DNA from: Bizionia myxarmorum
GTDB taxonomy: Bacteria; Bacteroidota; Bacteroidia; Flavobacteriales; Flavobacteriaceae
Reading direction: 5' to 3'
DNA length: 64,000 nt
Assembly (NCBI RefSeq): GCF_008086205.1
Contig: NZ_VSKK01000006.1
Span: 28,866-92,865, forward strand
Shown here piece by piece: positions 53,174-62,972 of the stretch. The translations under genes and the position numbers were made by a program. Numbering within the stretch: position 1 is the first letter of the stretch; every line of letters begins with the position of its first letter. The notes under the pieces were generated by a model, which saw only the letters and a program-made list of their open reading frames with translations, was not told the DNA's origin and did not search any database.

Positions 53174-54940
53174 ATGCAACTACTACAACACTTTAAAGAA
53201 TTAACCATTCGTCCTAAAAATGCCAAAGAACTAAAAGGTTTGATTTTGCAATTGGCTATTCAAGGGAAATTGACTGCGAATTGGAGAGCAGAAAATAAAG
53301 ATATTGAACCAGCTTCAGAATTATTGAAAAGAATACAAAAAGAAAAAGAGCAGCTTGTTAAGGAAAAAAAAATAAAAAAAGGCAATGTGTTTAGTGAGCT
53401 TTCATATGATGATATTCCATATACAATAAGTGAAAAATGGATTTGGTGCAAAGTAGGTGATATAACAGATATTATTGCAGGAGCTAGCTTTAAGAGTGGA
53501 GATTTTAATAAAACAGGAGGTGTTAAGTGTATAAAAATAACTAATGCAGGTGTTCGTGATTTTGTAGAAACAAATGATTATTTACCTGAAGGGTTTAATG
53601 AATTATATACTAATTATTTAATTAAGGAAGGAGACTTAATTTTAGCTTTAACTAGACCTTATATTAAAGATGGGTTGAAGATTTCGACTTGTCCTCCTTC
53701 TTATAATAATTCTTTACTTAACCAGCGTGTTGCTTCAATAAGGTCAATGTCAAGTTATGTTTTTCATCCTTATATTTTTTCATTCATTCAATCACCAATG
53801 GTTTTAAAGCTCTATAAATCTAAATTTGATGGAAAGAGTCAGCAGCCTAATATGAAAATGGGAGATATTATAGATTTAGTAATTTCTCTTCCACCCCTAG
53901 AAGAACAAAAAGAAATCGTAAAAGTAGTAGAAACCCTTTTTAAAGAAGTTGAGCAATTAGAGCAATTAACGGTAGCTCGTATTGGGTTAAAAGAAGATTT
54001 TTTAACATCAGCATTAAATCAACTCACTACCAATAACGCTAAACAAGAATGGACTTTTTTACAAGAGCATTTTAAAAGTTTCTTTAATGAAACTACCAAC
54101 ATTAAAAAGTTACGAGAAACGGTTTTACAATTAGCAGTACAAGGTAAACTCACAGCAGATTGGCGAGCAAATAATCCAGATACAGAAGATGCAAGTATTT
54201 TATTAAAACGTATTCAAGAAGGGAAAGCTCAATTGATAAAAGAGAAAAAAATAAAAAACGAAAAAGCCTTACCTAAAATTACCAAAGATGAAACTCCTTA
54301 TGAATTACCTGAAGGTTGGGTTTGGTGTAGGTTAATTGATATCTCCGTATACATTCAAAGAGGGAAATCACCTAAATATTCAGATATTAAAAAATATCCA
54401 GTGATTGCTCAAAAATGTATTCAATGGAAAGATTTTGAGATGTATAAGGCTAAATTTATTGACCCAGAAACTATTATTAAGTACGGTCCAGAGAGAATTC
54501 TTAAAACAGGAGATTTATTGTGGAATTCAACAGGTCGTGGTTCTCTCGGTCGTATTGGACTTTATAATGAATTATATAATGATTATGAATTAGCAGTGGC
54601 AGATTCTCATGTAACCGTAATAAGAGTTGACAAGGAGAATTGTAATGCAGATTATGCGTTCAAATATTTATCAAGTCCATTTATCCAGGACCATATTGAA
54701 AGTAGATCTTCAGGAAGTACAAATCAAATAGAATTAAACACAACTACTGTAAAAGAAACAATGTTTCCGTTAGCTCCGCTAGAAGAACAAAAAGTCATTG
54801 TAGAAAAAGTAAATGCTTTAATGGGTTTATGTGATGCTTTAGAGCAAGAAGTACAACAAAGCCAAGAACATAGTGAGATGATGATGCAGAGTGTTTTGCG
54901 GGAGGTTTTTGAAGGGGAAAGTAAAATGGTTGAGGTATGA
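53174..54940 (+). CDS. hsdS: Type I restriction specificity subunit S
   Basis: A 588-residue protein with two target-recognition domains. Each half begins with the same helical spacer: LILQLAIQGKLTANWRAE near residue 25 and VLQLAVQGKLTADWRANN near 320. The first recognition domain covers about 85-240 (WIWCKVGDITDIIAGASFKS) and the second about 380-550 (WVWCRLIDISVYIQRGKSPK). The conserved LPPLEEQKEIV and LAPLEEQKVIV segments close each half. The complete two-domain form should read a bipartite site. Its end overlaps the next gene by 4 bases. Confidence 0.95.
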   Translation: MQLLQHFKELTIRPKNAKELKGLILQLAIQGKLTANWRAENKDIEPASELLKRIQKEKEQLVKEKKIKKGNVFSELSYDDIPYTISEKWIWCKVGDITDIIAGASFKSGDFNKTGGVKCIKITNAGVRDFVETNDYLPEGFNELYTNYLIKEGDLILALTRPYIKDGLKISTCPPSYNNSLLNQRVASIRSMSSYVFHPYIFSFIQSPMVLKLYKSKFDGKSQQPNMKMGDIIDLVISLPPLEEQKEIVKVVETLFKEVEQLEQLTVARIGLKEDFLTSALNQLTTNNAKQEWTFLQEHFKSFFNETTNIKKLRETVLQLAVQGKLTADWRANNPDTEDASILLKRIQEGKAQLIKEKKIKNEKALPKITKDETPYELPEGWVWCRLIDISVYIQRGKSPKYSDIKKYPVIAQKCIQWKDFEMYKAKFIDPETIIKYGPERILKTGDLLWNSTGRGSLGRIGLYNELYNDYELAVADSHVTVIRVDKENCNADYAFKYLSSPFIQDHIESRSSGSTNQIELNTTTVKETMFPLAPLEEQKVIVEKVNALMGLCDALEQEVQQSQEHSEMMMQSVLREVFEGESKMVEV

Positions 54941-55788
54941 GTGAACAAGAAAAACCAATGGATGATAAAAGCTACGATTTAAATAAGTTATTTGATTTTT
55001 TTGAGTATTGGAGAAAGCACACACACCCAACAGAATTTTATAATGAAGGATGGTTGCTAAAAGTATTAGTTTATGCAATTACAGATTTTGGTTTAACAGA
55101 CCATGAGTTATATGTAAATGAGAAAGAGCAGTTTTTTAGCGAGGGATTGCTGCGTAGTCCATTCTTAACAAACGGTACAAAAAATCCTTTTGCTGAAAGT
55201 CACACGCATGCAGATGGAGCAATAGGGGATTTTAGTATTGGAAACGCTAAACATAAAGGTCTTTTAGAATTAACAGGAAACAAATTAAATATTTTTGAGG
55301 CAAAAATTAATTCTGGATTCTCTACAGGTGTTACTAATGCTTCATTTTTTAATCAGGCAGCGCGATATATTGCTTGTATAACAGAAACTATTGGTAAAGA
55401 AAAAGTATTAGACGATTTATCTATTGGTTTTTATTTAGTTGTGCCCGAAAGTCAATTTGAAAAAAAGAACAAGAAGAACAATGACAAGATGAATTTTAAA
55501 GAGTTCTTAAATGAGAAACACATTTTAGATATCGTTAAAAGAAGGGTTGATCAATATAAAGATGAAGCGGATTATGATGAAAGAAAAGAATGGCTGGAAA
55601 CAAAATTTAAGCCAGTAATTGAAAAATTAGCAATAAATAATCTAAAGCCTCTTTTTTATGAGGATATAATTGCTGAATTAAAAGAATATACATTTATAGA
55701 TAAGATTAAAGATTTTTATGATTTATGTCTTGAGAATAATGGTTTAGAGAAAAAGTATAATAATACCGATAATATAAAGAGCAGTTAA
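54937..55788 (+). CDS. PD-(D/E)XK-like protein overlapping hsdS
   Basis: A 283-residue soluble protein. The stretch HADGAIGDFSIGN has D93 and D98, and LNIFEAKINSGFSTG has E121-x-K123, followed by Q140 in FFNQAARYI. This D...ExK...Q pattern is that of PD-(D/E)XK nucleases. A highly charged helical C-terminal half follows. I do not recognise a named family. Translation is coupled to hsdS (ATGA overlap), so it belongs to the restriction operon and could add a nuclease or an inhibitor function. Confidence 0.6.
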   Translation: MSEQEKPMDDKSYDLNKLFDFFEYWRKHTHPTEFYNEGWLLKVLVYAITDFGLTDHELYVNEKEQFFSEGLLRSPFLTNGTKNPFAESHTHADGAIGDFSIGNAKHKGLLELTGNKLNIFEAKINSGFSTGVTNASFFNQAARYIACITETIGKEKVLDDLSIGFYLVVPESQFEKKNKKNNDKMNFKEFLNEKHILDIVKRRVDQYKDEADYDERKEWLETKFKPVIEKLAINNLKPLFYEDIIAELKEYTFIDKIKDFYDLCLENNGLEKKYNNTDNIKSS

Positions 55789-55892
55789 TGTAGAGTTGTT
55801 TACGGGAGCTTTTTAAGAGGGAAAGAGAAGCAGTTTGTGAGTGAACAAGAATAAACAATATACGCAGAAATAAAAAAAGTAAAGAATCAACT

Positions 55893-56864
55893 ATGAATGT
55901 AGAGGATATATTAGAAAATATAAATATTTGGAAAAAAGAGCCATTTTATGAGAATTATTATCGCGCTGGTGTTTACCACAAGCGAATATTAGACCTTTTA
56001 AACCTTGATAACCTAGAAGATTTAAAAAATTATTTTATCAAATTAAAAACCCCCAACCAAATAGATTTAAAGACTAATACAGAATTTTTAGAAATTAAGG
56101 AAGAGGAAAGAAAGCTTCAAACCCTGTATAAAGAAAGTGAGGGTAAGTACACTCACCAGTTTACTGGTTTGTCCTCTTATCATTATGAAGATCAATTAGA
56201 TGCTAATGAAGAACAACAAAAACCATTTTATGCTATTGCTAAAAAAGACGAAATAGCGAATGCACCACATAAGTGGATGACTGACTTTTTCTTTGGGCAT
56301 TATAAAGGAGCTTGGCAACGGGAAGATATGGCAGATTTTGACCAATTTTTAACTAAATTTCGCAGAACCAAAATATTGATAAAACAAAAAGGCAAACTAA
56401 TCAAAAACTGGAATGCATTAGTTTTAAAAGCTTTGACTTATACAGGTTATGATATAATTATTAAAAATAATAGAAATAGTTATGGTATAGATAAAGATTC
56501 TTTTCAAATTCTATCAGCCCATCTATTACCTCTTCAGACTGCAGTAATAGCTAAAAACTATCGTTTAGATGAGTTGGGTTGTGTGCAGTTAGATCTTAAA
56601 AATGGTATTATGGCAGCGTTGGAAATTACTGAAATGCCACTAAAAACAAATTTTAATGAAGTAGAATTGGGAGAAATAAAAAGCACGCAACCTATTAGCT
56701 ATTCTGGTTATGACAATAGCTTATACGTATTAAATAGTTTGACCTTATTTTTCGAAGGCTATCAGTTCAAATTCGAATTTGAGGCGTTTGCAGTGTTATC
56801 AAATGGATTTAATACTAATCAAAATGCAGCCGCTAGATTATATGATAACATAATAGATGATTAG
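55893..56864 (+). CDS. Unknown protein in the defence island
   Basis: A 323-residue protein with no family that I recognise. It is soluble, with an aromatic-rich N-terminal part (ENYYRAGVYHKRILDLLNLD) and YTHQFTGLSSYHYEDQLDAN. A basic middle section (FRRTKILIKQKGKLIKNWN) comes before beta-rich sequence (ALTYTGYDIIIKNNRN, LGCVQLDLKNGIMAALEI). It is expressed in the same direction as the helicase gene 552 bases downstream. The gap to the previous gene (104 bases) could hold a promoter. It may form a unit with the next two genes. Confidence 0.6.
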   Translation: MNVEDILENINIWKKEPFYENYYRAGVYHKRILDLLNLDNLEDLKNYFIKLKTPNQIDLKTNTEFLEIKEEERKLQTLYKESEGKYTHQFTGLSSYHYEDQLDANEEQQKPFYAIAKKDEIANAPHKWMTDFFFGHYKGAWQREDMADFDQFLTKFRRTKILIKQKGKLIKNWNALVLKALTYTGYDIIIKNNRNSYGIDKDSFQILSAHLLPLQTAVIAKNYRLDELGCVQLDLKNGIMAALEITEMPLKTNFNEVELGEIKSTQPISYSGYDNSLYVLNSLTLFFEGYQFKFEFEAFAVLSNGFNTNQNAAARLYDNIIDD

Positions 56865-56953
56865 TATAAGTTAAAAAATATTAACATTTTTAAAAGCCTA
56901 AAAAGTAATTTTGTTGGATTAGGATTTAAAAGATGAGTTGTTAAAAAAAACAT

Positions 56954-57361
56954 ATGTGTAAACTGTCAAATAAAATAAAATTTTGCACCTGTATTGATGA
57001 GGATAAAGATATAGAAGAACTCAATCATTATTGGGTGTTACATAGGTATAACAAAAATAAGGGCGAAACAGTTATGGGTTCACCAATTTTACCAGATCAT
57101 CTAAATCCCATGTTTGAAATCAATGCAGAACTATTAGTAAATACCTTAAACACCCCTGAAGCATTCGATAAAAACCTGCAACTTGAAAAAGGAGATAGAC
57201 TGGAAGTAGTGCTCTGTAATAATGCCAAGGATAGAAATGAATCTTTATACTATAATTTTAAATACACAAAAGGTATATGGAAAACCATGGAGTCAGATTG
57301 TTTTGATTTAATGAGTAATTTTGATGAGGTTCGTGGAGGAGAAGTAAAGGAAACTAAATAG
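56954..57361 (+). CDS. Small unknown protein before the helicase gene
   Basis: A 135-residue protein with an early Cys pair (FCTCIDEDKDIEELNHYWVL), NPMFEINAELLVNTLNTPEA and LEKGDRLEVVLCNNAKDRNE. It is mainly acidic with no membrane segment. No family is recognised. It lies between the 323-residue unknown and the large helicase, with 54 bases to the helicase start. It is likely an accessory subunit of the same system. Confidence 0.6.
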   Translation: MCKLSNKIKFCTCIDEDKDIEELNHYWVLHRYNKNKGETVMGSPILPDHLNPMFEINAELLVNTLNTPEAFDKNLQLEKGDRLEVVLCNNAKDRNESLYYNFKYTKGIWKTMESDCFDLMSNFDEVRGGEVKETK

Positions 57362-57415
57362 GAATAGAAATCAAAATGGATCAAGATTTTGGTCGGCAAA
57401 TGATAGTTATTAAGT

Positions 57416-60400
57416 ATGAAACTAACTGACAATCTTTTAATAGAATTACAAAATCGTCTTAAAGTAGGCAATAGGAGAGGTGTGCATTTAAATGCCTTGC
57501 CAGGACGTTCCATTTATAAGTTTGATATAAGTAGGTTAAGCTTTATTAATAAAGAGCTTCCTAATCAGTTTGTGGAAGCCTTATTAAGTGAAAATCCTTT
57601 AAAATTTAAAGTATCTTGGAAAAACAATGTATCAGATTTTAATAACCTGTTTGAAGAAGATCAGATTAACCTTGTAAAGATTAAAAAATCGTTTGAAAAT
57701 CTAATCAACCAAACAGATGCTATAGAATCTGAAAAAGGCATCAATACCTTTGGGTTTGGTTATCCTTTGTTAGTACGTCGTGATGCTTCAGATGGTAAAT
57801 TAACCGTAGCTCCTTTACTTATTTGGTCCTTGCGCATACAAAGAACGAGCGATTTTAATACATGGGTTATTCAGCGTAATGATGACGATCCTGTTTACTT
57901 CAACGAGATCCTTATAAATCATTTACAAAGTGATGCCAATATCAAGTTAGATCAAATATCCTCTGAAATGATGGATGATGGTTTAATAGATTTACAGGAA
58001 TTGGTGGATATCTGTCAAGGGGTTATGGAAAAAACCAATACCAGTTCAGATCCTAATTTAAAAACAATTCTGGAATCTAATCTTACCAAAATAAAACGCA
58101 TAAAAGATAAAGCGCATTATGAAAGTTTACCATTAGCAGTTAATAATGCCCAGATTGAATACGGAGGGATATTTTCAATTTTCGAAGTTCAGAAACAAAG
58201 TATCATTAATGATTACGATCAATTATTAGATACAGATGAAGAGCTGGAAGAAGATGATTTACAAGATCATGTATTTCAATCTATTTCTTCGGTAGATACA
58301 GATCCTTCGCAACAAGGCATACTAAATGCGCTTGCAACCAAACGCAATTTGTTAATTCAAGGCCCACCTGGAACAGGAAAAAGTCAATCCTTAACAGCTA
58401 TTCTTGTAAATGCATTAGAAAACAAGAAAAAAGTTATTGTGGTCTGTGAAAAAATAACTGCTCTTGAAGTTTTAGAAAATGCACTAACAGAGCTAGGTCT
58501 GCAAGATATGGTAATCATGATTAATGATGCGGTAAAAGACAGACGGAAAGCAGTTAATTTGGCACGACAAAAACTGGAAGATTCCAGAGGTTCATATGGT
58601 TCTGTTAGCCGTTTGAAATTAGATACAATAATTAGCAATGCACAAAATCTGATAGACTCCATTAATGCAAAACATAAAAAAATTAATGAAAAGATTATTG
58701 GAGATGATGTTTGGACACAGGTAGTAGGAAAGTTTTTAAATAATAGTGGAGATTTTAAGGTGCTAGATGAGATAGATCTAGATGCTATTTCTTTTCAGTT
58801 TGATTATAAGGAGTTACAAGAACTTATTGAGATTATTAAAAAAGCTGAAAGTCTTTATACCTCTTATGCACCATTTTCAGAAAACGCCTTTATAAACTCA
58901 AAAAAATACCATAGTAACAATCCTTATGAACTTGAAGATAAACTAACCAACGATTTTAAATCGTATAAAAACCAGCTAAAGAATCTAAAAAAGCTAATTG
59001 CAGAATTTCAGTCTATTCAAAGTGATTCGCAGGATGTTTTAGATTATAATCTAACAAATAACTTCTGGTTTAAATTTTTAGCAATTTTTGATAAGAAAAA
59101 AAGTTCTCTAATTAAGGCTCAAGTTATAATTAGAAAGGAACTTCAAAAAGTTGTTCATAATTTGAATGAAGATAAATGGTTTGATAGTATTTCCATTGAT
59201 AATTCTGAAAAGATAATTACAGCAGATTTAGAAAACGTAATTGCAAGGTTGGAAGCATTTATTAATGACGATAACGAAAGGTTTACAAAAGAATACGAGT
59301 GGTTTCATTTTCTGAGTACTTTAAATAATGAAAAATTAGAAATTATTGAGAGTTTAAAAGGTAAATCTAATTGGGAAAGAACATTCTTATGTGTTTATCT
59401 TAATAAATTACTTTCTAAATATGCTTCTAATGAATTACCCACAGACGATAAAGAACATCAAGAATATACGAAAGCCGTAACAGGCTTAAAACGAGAACAA
59501 ACAAACTTTGTTAAATCTTATTGGAACGACAGATTCACGAAAGATGCCGAAAAATTTAATAAAAGTTTCCTTATTAAAGTTCGCAATCTTTACAATAAGC
59601 GAAGTAGTTCTAAATATAAACGACATTCTCTAAGACAGATAGTAAATTATGATATTGATTTATTTACATCTTGTTTCCCTATCATATTAACAACCCCTGA
59701 TGCCTGTTCTACCTTATTTTTAAATCGTAGAAAATTCTTTGATATCGTGATGTTTGATGAAGCGAGTCAGTTGCGACTAGAGGATAATTTACCTGCATTA
59801 TTAAAAGGGAAACAGGTAGTTATTGCAGGAGATGAGCACCAAATGCCACCATCAAATTATTTTAGTAAAATATTTGAGGGTACTTCAGAAGATGAGGATG
59901 AGTTTGAAGATGAAGAAGAACAAGAACGCGAAAGAGATAACTCCCTTTTGGGGTGTGAATCTTTATTGGATTTTGGAGATCAATTGAATTTTCAAAAAAG
60001 CTATCTAGACTTTCATTACCGTTCAAGACATCCTTATCTAATAGATTTTTCAAATCATGCTTTTTACAACAGCCGCTTAAAACCACTACCAAATCAATTC
60101 GAATACAATCCAATAAATTTTATTCAAGTAGATGGCACGTTTTCAGACCACACGAATGATTTAGAAGCTGAAATGGTGTTGAGTATTATTGAGAATAATG
60201 TACATCCATTTCCAAACGGAGAATACCCATCTGTAGGTGTTGCTACTTTTAATATTGCACAACGAAACTTGATATTAAGTAAAATTTATGAGCGCAATAA
60301 ATTCTCTAAATACCGAGAATTTAATGATAAAATGCTCCATCTTCAGGAGAATGGGTTTTTCGTTAAGAACCTTGAGAATATTCAGGGAGATGAGCGTGAT

Positions 60401-61543
60401 GTCATTATTTTATCTACCACCTATGGTATAAACAAAGATGGAAAATTTGCACATCGTTTTGGCCCTTTAAATCAGGTAAAAGGATATAGGTTATTAAATG
60501 TAATTGTAACCAGAGCTAAATATAAAGTGTATGTCTGCTCGTCTATACCTCCAGAAGTATTTTTAGATTATAATCAATATTTGGTTACGCAGGGAGATAA
60601 CAATAGAAGAGGTGCATTCTTTGCTTACCTCGCTTATGCAAAGGCAGTTAGTGATGGCAATGCTAAATTAAGAGAAAGAGTTCTTGAAGACTTGTCTGCT
60701 AATATTAAAGAAGAAATAAAACTTGGTGACGTTTTAGGTGATTTAGAATCGCCATTCGAGGAGGAAGTGTATCAGGTTTTAATCAATCATTTTGATGAAA
60801 ATAACATAAAGCCACAATTAAAGTATGCAGGCTTCAGAATAGACATGGTTTATGATGCGGAAGATCCAAATATTCCAAAAATTGCTATTGAGTGCGATGG
60901 TGCAGCTTACCATAGTTCAACAGAAGCTTATTTAAATGATATTTATAGACAAAAAATATTAGAAAAAAATGGATTTGTTTTCCATAGAATATGGAGTACT
61001 AATTGGTGGCGTAGTCCTCAAAAAGAAGCAAAAAGATTAATCGATTTTATTGAAAAAACGAGCAATTCTGGAATAAATAGAACTGCTGTAGCTAATAACA
61101 ATAAAAGTGGAGCTTTCACGGATATTATTGTCACAAAAGCTGATTCTTTATTAGAACTAAAGGATGCTTATCAAACCGAAATTCAAGAACTTGTTGAACT
61201 GGAAAACCTACCAATTAAAGCTATTAGAGTTGACAAAAAGAGGATTGAAGAGGAAGTTAAACCCAAAGCAGAATCTTTAAAGCCTATTCAGCAGCAATTA
61301 TTTAAAGATTGTATTCATCTAAATAGTAAGGTTGAAATTAAATATTTAAATATTGGAAAGAATTTAAATATTCATCTTGTTGATGAGCGAATTAACAAAT
61401 TTACAATGGGTAGTGGCCTTCAAAAAATTGATGTGAAATCACCATTAGGTGCTTCATTAATTGGCAAATGCATAGGGGATACAGCTCAAGTAGGTCATTT
61501 GGATAATTATGTTGAAGTTTTGAAGATTGATAATGTGGAATAA
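57416..61543 (+). CDS. SF1-type helicase with Vsr-like nuclease and GreA/B-C-like tail
   Basis: A 1,375-residue protein. The N-terminal 290 residues resemble DUF4011-type helicase leaders (LNALPGRSIYKFDISRLSF). The SF1 motor has Walker A LIQGPPGTGKSQSLTAILVN near 317, VVCEKITALEVLENALTELG, the DE box FDIVMFDEASQLRLEDNLPA near 780, QVVIAGDEHQMPPSNYFSKI, and motif VI VIVTRAKYKVYVCSSIPPEV. A long coiled-coil insertion lies between. A C-terminal Vsr/DUF559-like nuclease has IAIECDGAAYHSSTEAYLND and FHRIWSTNWWRSPQKEAKR. The last 75 residues contain DVKSPLGASLIGKCIGDTA, like the GreA/GreB C-terminal domain. An acidic run (DEDEFEDEEEQERERD) interrupts the motor. Confidence 0.85.
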   Translation: MKLTDNLLIELQNRLKVGNRRGVHLNALPGRSIYKFDISRLSFINKELPNQFVEALLSENPLKFKVSWKNNVSDFNNLFEEDQINLVKIKKSFENLINQTDAIESEKGINTFGFGYPLLVRRDASDGKLTVAPLLIWSLRIQRTSDFNTWVIQRNDDDPVYFNEILINHLQSDANIKLDQISSEMMDDGLIDLQELVDICQGVMEKTNTSSDPNLKTILESNLTKIKRIKDKAHYESLPLAVNNAQIEYGGIFSIFEVQKQSIINDYDQLLDTDEELEEDDLQDHVFQSISSVDTDPSQQGILNALATKRNLLIQGPPGTGKSQSLTAILVNALENKKKVIVVCEKITALEVLENALTELGLQDMVIMINDAVKDRRKAVNLARQKLEDSRGSYGSVSRLKLDTIISNAQNLIDSINAKHKKINEKIIGDDVWTQVVGKFLNNSGDFKVLDEIDLDAISFQFDYKELQELIEIIKKAESLYTSYAPFSENAFINSKKYHSNNPYELEDKLTNDFKSYKNQLKNLKKLIAEFQSIQSDSQDVLDYNLTNNFWFKFLAIFDKKKSSLIKAQVIIRKELQKVVHNLNEDKWFDSISIDNSEKIITADLENVIARLEAFINDDNERFTKEYEWFHFLSTLNNEKLEIIESLKGKSNWERTFLCVYLNKLLSKYASNELPTDDKEHQEYTKAVTGLKREQTNFVKSYWNDRFTKDAEKFNKSFLIKVRNLYNKRSSSKYKRHSLRQIVNYDIDLFTSCFPIILTTPDACSTLFLNRRKFFDIVMFDEASQLRLEDNLPALLKGKQVVIAGDEHQMPPSNYFSKIFEGTSEDEDEFEDEEEQERERDNSLLGCESLLDFGDQLNFQKSYLDFHYRSRHPYLIDFSNHAFYNSRLKPLPNQFEYNPINFIQVDGTFSDHTNDLEAEMVLSIIENNVHPFPNGEYPSVGVATFNIAQRNLILSKIYERNKFSKYREFNDKMLHLQENGFFVKNLENIQGDERDVIILSTTYGINKDGKFAHRFGPLNQVKGYRLLNVIVTRAKYKVYVCSSIPPEVFLDYNQYLVTQGDNNRRGAFFAYLAYAKAVSDGNAKLRERVLEDLSANIKEEIKLGDVLGDLESPFEEEVYQVLINHFDENNIKPQLKYAGFRIDMVYDAEDPNIPKIAIECDGAAYHSSTEAYLNDIYRQKILEKNGFVFHRIWSTNWWRSPQKEAKRLIDFIEKTSNSGINRTAVANNNKSGAFTDIIVTKADSLLELKDAYQTEIQELVELENLPIKAIRVDKKRIEEEVKPKAESLKPIQQQLFKDCIHLNSKVEIKYLNIGKNLNIHLVDERINKFTMGSGLQKIDVKSPLGASLIGKCIGDTAQVGHLDNYVEVLKIDNVE

Positions 61544-61569
61544 TAATAAATTGATTTTATGATGGGATA

Positions 61570-61659
61570 CACAAGGAATGGATTTTTTGCTGATTTGTTG
61601 AAATCTTTCACTAATCGATAGCGTTCAGCCATTTCTCCGAACCATTACGATACTTCCAT
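61570..61659 (-). other. Possible relic frame; rest of the 61544-62039 gap
   Basis: On the minus strand from 61659 the bases read MEVS, a stop, then WFGEMAERYRLVKDFNKSAK. That recalls the N-terminus of a small unnamed protein seen in Bacteroidota mobile DNA. It runs into the end of the helicase gene and is probably a scrap. The remainder of the gap is AT rich with one palindrome at 61967-61984. Confidence 0.25.
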
Positions 61660-61966
61660 TATTTTATGCCACATAGTATTCTATAAAAAAATTGTTAGAA
61701 AGGAAAATTAACCCTGATATTTAATGTTTCATTAATGTTATCCGTAAAGCGATAAAAAAGAGAAACTTGTTTAATTATAATAGGAATGAAATAGGAGAAT
61801 GATTCTATAGAATTATTGCTTTTTAATCGATTTAAAGCCAAGATAAGCCTAAAATTAAATGGAATTAAGCAATTAGAAATGCCTTTGGAATTACTAAATC
61901 AGGATTGATATTTTGGGATACTTGAATTAGAAATTTGGTGAAAAAAATTAATACATTTTTGCTAGC

Positions 61967-61984
61967 CTGCCTGTCGGTAGGCAG
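61967..61984. repeat. REP-like palindrome with T-run
   Basis: CTGCCT (61967-61972) and AGGCAG (61979-61984) pair around GTCGGT and are followed by ATTTTTTT. It resembles the dispersed short palindromes of Flavobacteriia and may also stop plus-strand transcripts coming from the helicase gene. Confidence 0.55.
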
Positions 61985-62039
61985 ATTTTTTGCCAGAGTA
62001 CTTTATTTGGTTTAGTTTATGTTATTTATCTCTAATTTT

Positions 62040-62903
62040 TTAAAATAGAGTTAATTGATGATTTTCAGTATTTTGACTAGAATCAAAATCATTTATTGCA
62101 TCATTTAGTATCTTTATGAATAGTTCGTTATGTTCCTTAAAATCATTGAAGTCAATTGTAAAAGATAATCTCGGCTTTTGCTTTTTACTAAGTTTATTTG
62201 GTATTCTTTTATTTTCTAGTTCTTTTTTCCACTCGCTCAAATCGCCTAATGATAAACTTATTTTCAAATTATCATCGTCCGGTTTAAAATAAATAAATGA
62301 ACTTGGTTTTATTGAAATATGATTTTGATTATATCTAATTTTAAATTGTTGCTTGGTTGAAACTGTATTTATTAAATTAAATATTGCGTCAACAAGTTCT
62401 AGGTTTTCAAAAGTGGTTTTATTTAGCCAATACTTTGAAGGTTCATTAACAAATAATCTATTTTTATCTATTCTTTTTTTTTCGTCGTTTTTTATTCTTC
62501 CTTCCATCTTGTGAAGAATAAAATGACAGCGAGAATGAATTAACACCACTTTACTCAAACATAATTCTCGGTTTGGACAAATGTCACATTTAGGAACTTT
62601 TAGTTTTCTGTCAGGATTCTTAAGAGTTGGAACAACTTGACTATAATTATCTTCAAAATCACATAGTCTTTCGTAATCAATATGATGAATTACCTTATTC
62701 TCATTATTCAGATATTTTGAACATATTGGACAAATATTTGACTGATTTTCCAAAAGAGAATTAGATAAAGTTTTTGAGCGAGTAATTATTTTAAAGTTAT
62801 TCCACCTTTTAATTTCAGCATCATTTAGGTTCGAGTAAGTCGTTTCTTTTAATGCAGCCGAATCATTGATTGGATAATATTCTTTGTAATTTAATTTTGA
62901 CAT
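62040..62903 (-). CDS. HNH-type protein with extra zinc-like cysteines
   Basis: A 287-residue protein. C58-x2-C61 in NICPICSKYLNN leads to VIHHIDYERLCDFEDNY (H73, H74, D76). A second cysteine set follows, KCDICPNRELCLS (C106, C109, C115). HSRCHFILH (H123, C126, H127, H131) completes an HNH/beta-beta-alpha-metal fold. The C-terminal half is basic and unlike known families. It is probably a DNA-binding or nicking protein. Its role here is unknown. It reads toward the defence island. Confidence 0.7.
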   Translation of the reverse strand: MSKLNYKEYYPINDSAALKETTYSNLNDAEIKRWNNFKIITRSKTLSNSLLENQSNICPICSKYLNNENKVIHHIDYERLCDFEDNYSQVVPTLKNPDRKLKVPKCDICPNRELCLSKVVLIHSRCHFILHKMEGRIKNDEKKRIDKNRLFVNEPSKYWLNKTTFENLELVDAIFNLINTVSTKQQFKIRYNQNHISIKPSSFIYFKPDDDNLKISLSLGDLSEWKKELENKRIPNKLSKKQKPRLSFTIDFNDFKEHNELFIKILNDAINDFDSSQNTENHQLTLF

Positions 62904-62920
62904 TTGATCTTTTCCTAAAA

Positions 62921-62954
62921 ATGCGCGAATCTTTGTGTAAGTAAGTACTCGCGC
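62921..62954 (-). repeat. Imperfect palindrome upstream of the HNH gene
   Basis: Reads ATGCGCGAATCTTTGTGTAA, then GTAAGTACTCGCGC, so CGCGA and TCGCG can pair across about 20 bases. The same layout recurs at 63835-63868 (ATGCTCGAACCTTTATGTTA, then GCAACGACTCGAGC). The two copies bracket the lipoprotein gene at 62973-63647. Confidence 0.65.
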
Positions 62955-62972
62955 TATTTTTTATATACGTTT

